Program-made: the position numbers and the translations under genes
Part shown: piece after piece, positions 16,679 to 25,325 of the stretch
Numbering within the stretch: the first letter of the stretch is position 1
Layout of the letters: the number at the start of each line of letters is the position of its first letter
Notes under the pieces: model-generated
Told to the model about the DNA's origin: nothing
What the model saw: the letters and a program-made list of their open reading frames with translations, nothing else
Databases searched by the model: none
Source of the DNA: Lujinxingia litoralis
GTDB lineage: Bacteria; Myxococcota_A; Bradymonadia; Bradymonadales; Bradymonadaceae
Assembly: GCF_003260125.1 (NCBI RefSeq)
Contig: NZ_QHKO01000005.1
Span: forward strand, 130,228 to 194,227
Reading direction: 5' to 3'
Length of the DNA: 64,000 bases

Positions 16679-17932
16679 TTATTCCGGCTTGCCGTTGGGG
16701 TAAATGAGGTCGTCGTGGGAGTGCGGGATGCTCTCGCCGAGGAAAGGATCCTTGAGCGGTACCAGGTTGTGCTTGGCCAGCGCCTTGCCGACGACGACCA
16801 TGAAGAGTCCCACAAAGCCCAGGGCAATCGGGAGTTCCAGGATGGGCCACTTCGGCGCGTAGCTGTCGCCGATTTTGGGGTAGGGCATTACCCAGAGCCA
16901 CACTTCGTAGAGCTGGGTGATGATAAGCCAGCCGCACACGTACTGCAGGATGTTGTTCTTATTCTTCTTATGGTCCTGCGGAAGCAAGAGCAAGAAGGGG
17001 ATGATGAACTTGATGAAGGGCAGGATCAGCAGGAAGAAGCCCCAGCCATTTTCGGTACGCTGGACGAACCAGTCAGCCGCCTCCGGAATGTTTGCGTACC
17101 AGATCAGCATGAACTGGCTGAACGCGATGTAGGCGTAGAAGACGGTGAAGGCGAAGACCAGCTTGCCCATGTCGTGGATGTGCTTGGTGCCGACGGTGTC
17201 GCCGAAGTAGCCGCGACGCTTGAGGTAGAGGATCACCAGGACCATCACGCTCAGACCGGACTGGAAGAGGCCGGCGAAGGCGTAGACTGAGAACATCGTG
17301 GAGTACCAGTGCGGGTTGAACGACATGATCCAGTACCAGGTCATGTACGAGAACCCGACGACGAACATCAGCAAAAAGCCGGCGCTCAACCAGATGTTGG
17401 TGTGGAAGAGCTTGTAGCCGCCAACTTCGTCCTGCTTGAGGCTGTTGCGACGGATCAGGAAGTAGATTCCCGCCCAGATCAGCGCCGAAGCGATGGTGGT
17501 CAGGCTGATGCCGGTGAAGTTCAGGAAGCCGAGCTTCTGAGCCACCACCGGGTCTTCCATCGCGTGGTGGTGATCGGCCCAGTGGAAGAGCACGTCCACG
17601 CCGAGGAGCGCGATCGCCCCGAGAATGATCACCGGGTAGAGAAACGCGCCCATCGCCTCAGGGATGCGACGAATGGAGATGCTCCAGCCGGCCTTGGCCA
17701 GATACTGGGTGGCGATGAAGAAGGGGCCTGAGAGGCCCAGGCTCATGGTGAACCAGAAGCCAATGATGTAGCCGCGCCAGGCGCGCTCAGCGCTGTCGTC
17801 TCCCATCAGGAGACCGACCACAAAGACCACCAGGCCCAGCACAAAGAGCGCGATGCCGGCCGTCTGGAAGCCCTTGGGGAGCTCGAAGCGCTTGGGCGGC
17901 GCGATGTCGTGGTGGTGAGAGGAGTGAGCCAT
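16679..17932 (-). CDS. actF: Alternative Complex III subunit ActF
   Basis: A 417-residue polytopic membrane protein with about ten helices, related to NrfD/PsrC and the ActC subunit. Recognisable ACIII features are the N-terminal helix after the His-rich HHHDIAPPKRFELP, SLGLSGPFFIATQYLAKAGWS, SIRRIPEAMG and FHWADHH, and later TWYWIMSFNPHWYSTMFSVY followed by AFTVFYAYIAFSQFMLIWYANIPE, a segment highly conserved among ActF proteins. ActF does not bind redox cofactors; it may contribute a proton path. It follows actE after 67 bases. Confidence 0.93.
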   Translation of the reverse strand: MAHSSHHHDIAPPKRFELPKGFQTAGIALFVLGLVVFVVGLLMGDDSAERAWRGYIIGFWFTMSLGLSGPFFIATQYLAKAGWSISIRRIPEAMGAFLYPVIILGAIALLGVDVLFHWADHHHAMEDPVVAQKLGFLNFTGISLTTIASALIWAGIYFLIRRNSLKQDEVGGYKLFHTNIWLSAGFLLMFVVGFSYMTWYWIMSFNPHWYSTMFSVYAFAGLFQSGLSVMVLVILYLKRRGYFGDTVGTKHIHDMGKLVFAFTVFYAYIAFSQFMLIWYANIPEAADWFVQRTENGWGFFLLILPFIKFIIPFLLLLPQDHKKNKNNILQYVCGWLIITQLYEVWLWVMPYPKIGDSYAPKWPILELPIALGFVGLFMVVVGKALAKHNLVPLKDPFLGESIPHSHDDLIYPNGKPE

Positions 17933-17999
17933 TGGAATTTGCCTCTATGCTAATTCAGCGGTCGTTCGTGCGTCGGAGTGCGCACCGGTCAACCATAAC

Positions 18000-18632
18000 T
18001 TACTGATCGCGCAGTCGGTCCAGATCGATGGGTTCGGGGAAATCCGCGCGCTGAAGTGCACGCACGTAATTGATCACCGCCCAGCGTTCCATTTCGGTGA
18101 GGTTGTTCTTATACGCCCACATCGCGCCCTGTCCGTAGGTGACGACGTGGTAGATGCGTCCGTCCTCGTATCCGCGCAGCTTATCGGTCAGCAGACTGGG
18201 CGGCGCGCCGTAGGCGCCCGACTCGACGATGGGGCCGTTGCCCGCGCCTTCGGTGCCGTGGCAGACCACGCAGTTGGTGCGGAAGAGGAAGCGACCGTAC
18301 TCCAGGCTCTGGGCGTTGACCGGAACCGGGTTCTCCAGCAGCGCGCTCTGCGCCGGGGTCGGCTGGTCAGGGCGCAGAAAGCCGTCGACGGGCACGGTTT
18401 TGGGGGGCGGCAGACGCATCCCCGGGGCCTGGTCGTCGCGGAATACCGGCTGAGCTTCCTGATCTTTATACGAGGTCTGGTTATGCATGCCCTCGATCGG
18501 GTTGAGCTCGGCAAAGGGTTTGCTGCCGTCGGCCGGAACTCCCACCTCATAGATGCAGCCCACGAACGAGGCGCCCAGGAGGGCCAACGCGGTCACAGCG
18601 ACGCGAGTTTTTAGCGTGCTTGGAATGCTCAT
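18000..18632 (-). CDS. actE: Alternative Complex III subunit ActE, monoheme cytochrome c lipoprotein
   Basis: A 210-residue lipoprotein starting at 18632, four bases after the actD stop. The signal peptide ends in a lipobox (GASFVGC), so the mature protein is membrane-tethered. The N-terminal part has GMHNQTSYKDQEAQ and later GTVPVDG-like spacing typical of ActE. One heme motif, CVVCH (then GTEGAGNGP), and the distal region RIYHVVTYGQGAMWAYKNNL with the probable Met ligand belong to the cytochrome domain. It would take electrons from ActA/ActB hemes and Fe-S clusters and deliver them to the oxidase side. Confidence 0.93.
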   Translation of the reverse strand: MSIPSTLKTRVAVTALALLGASFVGCIYEVGVPADGSKPFAELNPIEGMHNQTSYKDQEAQPVFRDDQAPGMRLPPPKTVPVDGFLRPDQPTPAQSALLENPVPVNAQSLEYGRFLFRTNCVVCHGTEGAGNGPIVESGAYGAPPSLLTDKLRGYEDGRIYHVVTYGQGAMWAYKNNLTEMERWAVINYVRALQRADFPEPIDLDRLRDQ

Positions 18633-18636
18633 GAGA

Positions 18637-19479
18637 TTAAGCGCCTTTCGTGATGGTTCGAATTTCAACCGGGTTGAGGCCCTCAAGGAAAGAGCGAACC
18701 TCTTCGGGGTCAAAAGCGTCGTCGTCGGCGGAGATCCACAGGACGAAACGGTCCTTGGTGATCTCCGGATCGATGATGAAGGGTTTGCGGAAGCAGCCCG
18801 CCGCGATCAGCATCACGATGGCGGTGGTCACACCGGCAAAGAGCACCGTGAGTTCAAACATGATCGGCACGAAGGAGGGCCAGGGCGCAAAGGGCTTGCC
18901 ACCGACGATCATCGGCCAGTCAAAGGACATCGTGAAGAACTGCAGCGCGTTGGCGGTCAGGAAACCCGCCGAGCCGGCGCCGAAGGTCACCCAGGGAATC
19001 CAGGAGCGACCCAGGCCCATCGCATCGTCCATCCCGTGGATGGGGAAGGGCGAGTAGGCTTCGAAGTCGTCGTACTTGGAGTCGCGGGTATGCGCCGCAG
19101 CGAGCATCAGGTCGTCGGGAAGGTCGAAATAGGCGGCAATGCCTTTCATCCCTTCGCCCTCGGAGCCTTGTTCGGCTGCCGGCGGCACCGTCGCGTCGCC
19201 GGAACCCTCGCCGGTGAGGCTGGCGTCCTCATCGGAGGGCGCAGCTTCTTCAGCATTGGCGTCGTCGGCGGCCTGGGTTTCCTGGGCCTCTTCGCTTTCT
19301 TCGGCGCTCTCGGCGGCGGCCTCTTCGGCCACCTCTTCCGAGGTGCTTTCGGGCTTGTCGCTCACGGTCTCATTCCCGTTGTCTTCGGCCGAGGCCTCGA
19401 CATCGTCAGCAGAGGTCTCAGCGGCGGTTTCTTCGCTGGTTTCTTCCAGCGTCTCTTTCTCGTTGTTGTCCTTAGCCAC
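18637..19479 (-). CDS. actD: Alternative Complex III subunit ActD with long acidic N-terminal extension
   Basis: A 280-residue protein. The last 170 residues match the ActD (DUF3341) family: [33 protein letters not shown], two membrane helices ([18 protein letters not shown] and [20 protein letters not shown]), then [11 protein letters not shown]. The first 110 residues are a low-complexity Glu/Ala/Ser/Asp stretch with almost no basic residues beyond residue 9. Translation of this extension is supported by a strong AAGGAGG six bases before the GTG start at 19479; that site lies within the end of actC, with which the gene overlaps by eight bases. ActD normally has only a short N-terminus. Confidence 0.92.
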   Translation of the reverse strand: MAKDNNEKETLEETSEETAAETSADDVEASAEDNGNETVSDKPESTSEEVAEEAAAESAEESEEAQETQAADDANAEEAAPSDEDASLTGEGSGDATVPPAAEQGSEGEGMKGIAAYFDLPDDLMLAAAHTRDSKYDDFEAYSPFPIHGMDDAMGLGRSWIPWVTFGAGSAGFLTANALQFFTMSFDWPMIVGGKPFAPWPSFVPIMFELTVLFAGVTTAIVMLIAAGCFRKPFIIDPEITKDRFVLWISADDDAFDPEEVRSFLEGLNPVEIRTITKGA

Positions 19480-20911
19480 CGACGACCTCCTTACGGTTCT
19501 TGCGCGATGCTTCTTCGGGCGGCATCACGGCCTTGACTTCGAACATGGTGATGGTCGGCAGCACGCGGGCGAAGAGCAGGAAGAGGGTGAAGAACATCCC
19601 GAACGACCCGATGGTCAGCAGCCAATCCATCGCCTTGAAGTTGTACATACCCCAGGAGCTGGGCACGAAGTCGCGGTGGAGCGCGGTGACGACGATGACG
19701 AAACGCTCAAACCACATGCCCAGGTTCACAAAGAGGGAGATAACAAAGAGTGCCGGGATGGAGCGGCGGATCTTTTTGATCCACAGCAGCTGCGGAAGCA
19801 CCATGTTGCAGCCGTACATAATGGCGGCCGACCAGGCGTAGGGGCCGAACATACGGTTGGCAAAGTGGAAGCGCTCCGCGGGCACCGCCGAGTAGTAGGC
19901 GATCATGAACTCGGTAAGGTAGGCGACACCGACCACGCCACTGGTGAGCAGGACGACCTTGGCCATCGCTTCCAGGTGGTTGATGGTGATGTAGCTCTTG
20001 AGTTCAAAGACGTGGCGCAGGATGATCGTCAGCGTGATCACCATGGCAAACCCGGAGAAAATCGCACCGGCCACGAAGTAGGGCGGGAAGATCGTGGTGT
20101 GCCAGCCGGGAATCACCGAGACGGCGAAGTCGAAGGACACGATCGTGTGCACCGAAAGAACCAGGGGCGTCGCCAGGCCGGCGAGCATCAGGTAGGCGGC
20201 TTCGTAGTGGCGCCAGGAGCGGTTGCCACCGGTCCATCCCAGGCTGAGGATGCCGTAGATCTTCTTGCGCAGCGGGTGCTGAGCGCGGTCACGCACGGTG
20301 GCCAGGTCAGGGACCAGGCCCACGTACCAGAAGACCACGGAGATGGTGGCGTAGGTGGAAACGGCAAACACGTCCCACAGCAGCGGCGAGTTGAAGTTCA
20401 CCCACAGCGGCCCGCGCCCGTTAGGGATCGGGAAGAGCCAGTAGGCGAACCAGGGCCGGCCGGTGTGCAGCAGTGGGAAGAGACCGGCGACCATAACGGC
20501 GAAGATCGTCATCGCCTCCGCAGAGCGGTTAATGGCCGTACGCCAGTTCTGCCGGAAGAGGAAAAGGATAGCCGAGATCAGGGTCCCGGCGTGTCCGATA
20601 CCAATCCAGAAGACGAAGTTGATGATGAACACACCCCAACCAACCGGGTGACTGATGCCGCTGGTACCGATACCGGTACCGATCGCAACCCCGAGCGAGG
20701 TGAGGAAGACCAGCATCAGCAACACCGAGGGCACAAAGACCGCCCACCACCTGGCAGTGGGCATCACCTCGGTATGGCGAGCGATGTCATCGTCGACCTG
20801 CGCCCAGGTCTTGTTATCGGCGACGAGGGGCTCTCGCCGGGCCAACGGGCCACCAAAAGGCCCTTCGGCTTCGGCAGCCCGTGGGCGTCCCTGTAGTTCG
20901 CTTTGTTTCAT
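19472..20911 (-). CDS. actC: Alternative Complex III subunit ActC (NrfD-like, quinol-binding)
   Basis: A 479-residue polytopic protein with about ten helices, NrfD/PsrC family, the subunit that binds the quinol in ACIII. Features include [26 protein letters not shown] with the conserved His of the family, [19 protein letters not shown], and [18 protein letters not shown], all typical of ActC, then [16 protein letters not shown] and [19 protein letters not shown]. It overlaps actD and is separated from actB by 85 bases that hold a perfect hairpin. Confidence 0.95.
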   Translation of the reverse strand: MKQSELQGRPRAAEAEGPFGGPLARREPLVADNKTWAQVDDDIARHTEVMPTARWWAVFVPSVLLMLVFLTSLGVAIGTGIGTSGISHPVGWGVFIINFVFWIGIGHAGTLISAILFLFRQNWRTAINRSAEAMTIFAVMVAGLFPLLHTGRPWFAYWLFPIPNGRGPLWVNFNSPLLWDVFAVSTYATISVVFWYVGLVPDLATVRDRAQHPLRKKIYGILSLGWTGGNRSWRHYEAAYLMLAGLATPLVLSVHTIVSFDFAVSVIPGWHTTIFPPYFVAGAIFSGFAMVITLTIILRHVFELKSYITINHLEAMAKVVLLTSGVVGVAYLTEFMIAYYSAVPAERFHFANRMFGPYAWSAAIMYGCNMVLPQLLWIKKIRRSIPALFVISLFVNLGMWFERFVIVVTALHRDFVPSSWGMYNFKAMDWLLTIGSFGMFFTLFLLFARVLPTITMFEVKAVMPPEEASRKNRKEVVGG

Positions 20912-20957
20912 GCCGGAACTCTTTGGAGCGTCAGTGGATCAAAACATCGGGGGATCA

Positions 20958-20979
20958 TGGCGAGCGCAGGGGCTCGCCA
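20958..20979 (-). other. intercistronic stem-loop between actB and actC
   Basis: TGGCGAGC (20958-20965) and GCTCGCCA (20972-20979) are perfect complements with a 6-base loop. There is no T run, so it is unlikely to be a terminator. Confidence 0.5.
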
Positions 20980-20996
20980 CGACAACAATGGGGTGC

Positions 20997-23900
20997 TTAG
21001 ACGAGCTCTTCGTCGGTGTTCCAGACGCTGGTCATGTAGGCAATGGCCGGTCTGGTGTTGATATCGCTGAGCGCGAAGGTCGCACGCGGCGATTTATGCA
21101 TCTGGGTCACGGTCTGGGAATCATCCAGGACGTTGCCGAAGTCGATAGCGCCGGCCGGGCAGGCTTGCTGGCAGGCGGTGACGACTTCGCCTTCTTTGAA
21201 GGAGCGACGTCCTTGTTTCATGAGTTCCCACTTGCCGCGGCGGATGCGCTGCACGCAGAAGGTGCACTTCTCCATCACACCACGGGTACGTACGGTGACG
21301 TCGGGGTTCAGACCCAGCTGAAGAGGTTCGGTCTGGTTGAAGCGACCGTGGTCCTTGAGCTCGGGGTAGAGGCGCGCGAAGAAAGTGTCTCCACGGTTCT
21401 CGGAGTAGTTGAACCAGTTGTAACGACGCACCTTGTAGGGGCAGTTGTTGGAGCAGTAGCGCGTACCGACGCAGCGCTGGTAGCTCATCTGGTTGAGGCC
21501 GTCGCTGCTCTGCATAGTGGCCAGAACCGGGCAAACCGTCTCACAGGGAGCGCGATCGCAGTGCTGGCAGAGCATCGGCTGCATCACGACGCGCGGGTTC
21601 TCCAGATACTCACCGAAGGCGATGTGCGGCTCGGAGGAGTACATCGGGTCGTTGACCACCGAGGAGCGGATCTTCACGGCTTCTTCGGGAAGCTTGTAGT
21701 AGCGGTCGATGCGCATCCAGTGCATTTCGCGACCTTCCAGGATGCCCTGGCGGCCGACGACCGGGATGTTGTTCTCTTCCTGGCAGGCAATCACGCAGGC
21801 GGAGCACCCGGTGCACTTGGACATGTCGATCGACATGCCCCACTTCAGGTTGCCGAAGTTGTGGTCTTCCCAGAGGTTCTTGGTCGCCAGCGGCTTGTAG
21901 ATGCCGGCGGCCGGGTTCTCGCGATATTCGGCCAGGTCGGCGGTCGCCAGGATACGGTGGTAGTCCTGATCGATGATCTGGCCTTCCTGAACCACGGAGA
22001 GCGTTTCGACTTTGTCGGTCTTCTTAACCGAGGTCGCGGCACCGGAGAAGAGGGCACCTTCATCGCCAACACGAGTAAGTTTGAAGGCGTTGGCGCCCAC
22101 CCCGTTGGCAACATCGCCGGCACCGGTGCGACCGTATCCCAGCGGGATGGCGATCACATCGTCGTGCATCCCCGGAACCATGATCACCGGGAAGCCCATC
22201 TCGGGACCACCTTCGACCTGGACGTTGATGTACTGGCCGGATTTGAGCTTGGCGCCCTTGAAGGTCTTGTAGCTGACCATCGCGAACGAGCCCCAGGTGT
22301 GGCGGCTGATCGGATCGGGAAGCTCCTGGAGGTGGCCGTTGTTGGCCTGGCGACCGTCGTAGAGCGGAATGGACGCGTAGGCCTGGATGACCTTCTTGCT
22401 GAGGTCGCCATCGGCCGGCGCTTCAAACTCGGTGGGCGCCTTCGCAAGTTTGGCGACGGTCTGGCGCACGTTGAGCGCAGCGACGGGCTGAGCATCGTCG
22501 CTCAGGTAGACGCCTTCGCGAAGCGTGGCCAGCCAGAACTGGTCGAAGCTCGCCAGCGAATCGGCCTTCGGGTAGACCTCGCTCTTCCAGTAGTTCTGGA
22601 GGAAGCGATAGAAGGGCCCGGCGTCGTACGCCTGGTTGGCACCCGGGTGGTTGCCGGCCGGCTGGGGCGGCGCCGGGATGAACGCGGCGAGCTTGCGGCT
22701 GAGTTCGGCGGTTCCGAACCAGGTCAGCAGGCTGTCTTCGAAGGAGCGGGTGGTGTAGAGGGGCAGGATCGCCGGCTGGCGGATCGCATGCACCCCCACG
22801 CGGGGATTGGAATCGCCCCAGGCCTCCAGCGAGTGACAGCCGGTGGCCACATAATGCGCGTGCCGGGCGGTCTCGTCGAAGTGGGTCGAAGTGCTGATGA
22901 CCATCGGCACTTTCGCGAACGCGGCGGCGACGTTGAGACCGGCCGGCGCGGAGTACACCGGGTTGGTGCCGTGGATGATGAGCATATCCACGTCGCCGGC
23001 TTCGATTTCGGCGATGAGCTTCTGAAGGCTGGCCAGCCCGGCGGCGCCGTAAGAGGGGCGATCGCGCTCAATGGTCTGGCCGTCGTTGCCGAGGGCCGCG
23101 TTGATCAGGTTGACCGCGCTCTCCAGGGCGACACCATTGGCGGTGGCGCTGGCCTGGCCGCCGGCGACCACGATGGACTTGCCGGCCGTCTGAGCGAGTT
23201 TCGCGGCGACGCTTTCGATGATTTCAACGCTGAGGTCGCCACCGAGGCGCTCCACCACATCTGCCGGCGCGAAGGGCGCCAGAGCCTGACGCACAGCCGA
23301 GGAGGGCACGCCCTTGGGGTTGTGCGCGGTGAAGAGCTGATGAGCCACGGCCATGGCCACGTCCACCAGGGTGTCGGGGCGCACGCGAACGCGCTCATCG
23401 GCGTTGATGCCGGTCAGCGTCAGAGTCGGCTCAAACGAGATGAGCTGGTTCATCTCGCCGTTGGGATTACGACGGCTGGCGAACTGGCGGGTGAACTCCG
23501 AAGGGGAGAGCCAGGTGCCCAGGAAGTCGCTGCCGAAGGCCACGATCAGCGTCGCCTTGTCGAAGCGGTAGTGCGGGATGTGCGCCGCGCCATAGGAGGC
23601 TTCGTTGGCGGCGAGCATCGCGTCATCACCCAACGCCTCATAGGTGTAGTGGCGAGCGTTGGGCACGCTGGCCATTACTTCGCCGATCAGCGCATCGGTG
23701 GCCGGGCCGTGCAGGGCACCGGTAAGGATGCGCAGACCACCACCACCGCGGATCTCGCCAAGTTTGGCGGCGACCTGCGTGTCGAGATCTTCCCAGCTGA
23801 CCTCGGCGACGCTCTCGCCAGACACACGCTGGGCAGCGCGCAGGCGGTCCGGGTCGTAGAGGTCGATGTAGCTGGCCTGGCCGCGCGCGCAGAGAGCACC

Positions 23901-24293
23901 CTGGCTGACCGGGTGCTGCGGGTTACCTTCGAGTTTGATCGGGCGCCCGGCGCGGGTCTTCACCAGCATGCCGCACTGCGAGGGGCAGGCGTTACAGACG
24001 CTGGCGTAGTGATTGGCCATGCCGATGCGCACCTCTTCGGGGCGGTCGACATAGGGCACGATCTCGCGGACCGGGCGGCGACACGCCGCGCTGCTCATGG
24101 CTGCGGTGGCCGCTGCCACGCTGCTTACGCGCAGGAAGTCACGGCGGTTCATCTTCAAGGGCTCGGAGCCATCGGAGAAACTCAGCGTGACGTCGCCCTG
24201 AGCGTCGGCGCGCAGAAGCGCCGAGGCGCCCGGTTGCGGTTCCGAGTGCTTGGGAAGATCGGGATCTTTGAGGTGCTTACTCATAGCGGCCAT
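20997..24293 (-). CDS. actB: Alternative Complex III subunit ActB (molybdopterin-oxidoreductase-like plus Fe-S domain)
   Basis: A 1098-residue protein. A twin-arginine-like signal (MNRRDFLRVSSVAAATA, about residues 49-65) would export the folded protein. The large N-terminal part is like a molybdopterin oxidoreductase (CNACPSQCGMLVKT, then GALCARGQASYIDLYDPDR), but ActB proteins bind no molybdenum cofactor. The last 300 residues form the ferredoxin-like domain with four Cys groups: CTGCSACVIAC, CQHCDRAPCETVC, CVGTRYCSNNC with KVRRYNW, and CTFCVQRI with CQQACPAGAI. These hold the Fe-S clusters linking quinol oxidation in ActC to the hemes. The start could also be the ATG at 24284. Confidence 0.95.
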   Translation of the reverse strand: MAAMSKHLKDPDLPKHSEPQPGASALLRADAQGDVTLSFSDGSEPLKMNRRDFLRVSSVAAATAAMSSAACRRPVREIVPYVDRPEEVRIGMANHYASVCNACPSQCGMLVKTRAGRPIKLEGNPQHPVSQGALCARGQASYIDLYDPDRLRAAQRVSGESVAEVSWEDLDTQVAAKLGEIRGGGGLRILTGALHGPATDALIGEVMASVPNARHYTYEALGDDAMLAANEASYGAAHIPHYRFDKATLIVAFGSDFLGTWLSPSEFTRQFASRRNPNGEMNQLISFEPTLTLTGINADERVRVRPDTLVDVAMAVAHQLFTAHNPKGVPSSAVRQALAPFAPADVVERLGGDLSVEIIESVAAKLAQTAGKSIVVAGGQASATANGVALESAVNLINAALGNDGQTIERDRPSYGAAGLASLQKLIAEIEAGDVDMLIIHGTNPVYSAPAGLNVAAAFAKVPMVISTSTHFDETARHAHYVATGCHSLEAWGDSNPRVGVHAIRQPAILPLYTTRSFEDSLLTWFGTAELSRKLAAFIPAPPQPAGNHPGANQAYDAGPFYRFLQNYWKSEVYPKADSLASFDQFWLATLREGVYLSDDAQPVAALNVRQTVAKLAKAPTEFEAPADGDLSKKVIQAYASIPLYDGRQANNGHLQELPDPISRHTWGSFAMVSYKTFKGAKLKSGQYINVQVEGGPEMGFPVIMVPGMHDDVIAIPLGYGRTGAGDVANGVGANAFKLTRVGDEGALFSGAATSVKKTDKVETLSVVQEGQIIDQDYHRILATADLAEYRENPAAGIYKPLATKNLWEDHNFGNLKWGMSIDMSKCTGCSACVIACQEENNIPVVGRQGILEGREMHWMRIDRYYKLPEEAVKIRSSVVNDPMYSSEPHIAFGEYLENPRVVMQPMLCQHCDRAPCETVCPVLATMQSSDGLNQMSYQRCVGTRYCSNNCPYKVRRYNWFNYSENRGDTFFARLYPELKDHGRFNQTEPLQLGLNPDVTVRTRGVMEKCTFCVQRIRRGKWELMKQGRRSFKEGEVVTACQQACPAGAIDFGNVLDDSQTVTQMHKSPRATFALSDINTRPAIAYMTSVWNTDEELV

Positions 24294-24358
24294 TCGTGGG
24301 GCAGACGGGTCGGGGCGTGAAAGCCGGGTCCGACCTGACGTTGAGTGAAAACTTCCTC

Positions 24359-24383
24359 GGCGCCCCCGCGAAGCCAGGGCGCC
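24359..24383 (-). other. intercistronic stem-loop between actA and actB
   Basis: GGCGCCC (24359-24365) and GGGCGCC (24377-24383) form a perfect 7-bp stem with an 11-base loop within the 149-base gap between actA and actB. No T run follows. Confidence 0.45.
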
Positions 24384-24442
24384 TGATACGTGAACGATGC
24401 GCGCCGTCCACTCTTAAGAAGGGTGGGCGGCTGGCGCGTCGC

Positions 24443-24952
24443 TCAGTAGTGACAGGTCACACAGTCGATCGGGGCGTTGTGCTGGGGCTGCCGGTGGCAA
24501 TCCACACACCAACCCATGTTGAAGGGGTTGGTCACCTCGACCACATCCATGCGGTTCACCGCACCGTGACATTCGGAGCAATCCATGCCGCGGTTGAGGT
24601 GGGGCGTATGGCTGAACTGCACGTGATCGGGAAGATCGTGCACCTTGACCCATTTGATCGGGGTGCCGTCGCGCCAGCTCTTGTGGATCTTCTGAATCTC
24701 AGGGCTGTCGGTTTTGACCTGCGAGTGACAGTTCATGCAGGTGTTGACCGAGGGAACGCCGGAAACAGGGCCCTCGCCGGGGTTAACGTGACAGTAGCCA
24801 CAGGGGATCTCGTTGATCCCTGCATGAAGCTGGTGGCTAAAGGCGATGGGCTGTTCGGGGGCGTAACCTTGCCGGGGATTAAAGCAGGCTGAGAACCCGA
24901 TCGCTGCGGCCAGCATAAGGATGCCGGTAATGGTCAGATAACGTGCATTCAT
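24443..24952 (-). CDS. actA: Alternative Complex III subunit ActA, pentaheme cytochrome c
   Basis: A 169-residue protein with five heme c motifs: CGYCH, CMNCH, CSECH, CVDCH and a final CVTCH at the C-terminus. Extra His residues in FSHQLHAG, FSHTPHL and elsewhere can be the distal ligands. The N-terminal helix (ITGILMLAAAIGFSAC) ends in a Cys and may be a lipobox. The ATG at 24952 is chosen because the longer open frame would start at 25057, on top of the putative -10 box. ActA is the first gene of the complex; it wires the Fe-S subunit to ActE. Length is a little below the usual ActA size. Confidence 0.93.
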   Translation of the reverse strand: MNARYLTITGILMLAAAIGFSACFNPRQGYAPEQPIAFSHQLHAGINEIPCGYCHVNPGEGPVSGVPSVNTCMNCHSQVKTDSPEIQKIHKSWRDGTPIKWVKVHDLPDHVQFSHTPHLNRGMDCSECHGAVNRMDVVEVTNPFNMGWCVDCHRQPQHNAPIDCVTCHY

Positions 24953-25325
24953 ACGTCCAACGACTCCGTGAACCGATGGGATAACTTCGTCGAGCAGGCG
25001 CCGGGCGCCAGATTCATTGAGAGCACTTCGCCCTGCGGAAACGAGGCCTTTATTCACACGCGGTTGGCGGCCTTGTCAACAGGTTTATAGCAGCAACTAA
25101 GATCGCGTTTTGCCTTGATTTTTCGCGGTGAAACGCAGTTTTGAGCGTGCTGTGTTGAAGCGGTGTGAAATATTCCAGTGATATCGCAAGGTTACCGCTG
25201 TATCGCGCCAAGGTGTTGATAAGGCAGTGGTTTGCGAGCACCGAAATCACACCGGCTGAAGGTATCAGCGCCGGGGTATCCCGACCAGTTTAGGGTGGGG
25301 GGATCGAGTGTGGCATTTTGACGCA
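24953..25325. other. intergenic region upstream of the act-cox cluster
   Basis: A 373-base stretch, more AT-rich than its surroundings, between the actA start and the end of the MFS gene. It contains the putative minus-strand promoter described separately and, nearer the middle, a TATAAA on the minus strand (about 25083-25088) that could be a second -10. I find no convincing gene, tRNA or strong terminator in it. Confidence 0.5.
25051..25079 (-). promoter_or_regulatory. putative promoter of the act-cox cluster
   Basis: On the minus strand a perfect TTGACA (25079-25074) is followed after 17 bases by TGAATA (25056-25051), about 100 bases upstream of the actA ATG. The -10 is weak, but the -35 is exact and position is right for a promoter driving the whole run of genes. 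Confidence 0.45.

Noticed and set aside
19139..19479. Acidic low-complexity stretch that might be a repeat array
   Set aside because: There is no fixed period at the DNA level; it is the Glu/Ala-rich coding sequence of the ActD extension.
20655..24320. A 1221-codon open frame on the plus strand opposite actB
   Set aside because: It is the antisense of a gene with four clear Fe-S motifs. Its product is His/Val/Gly-rich with no motif, as expected from codon bias of the real gene in GC-rich DNA.
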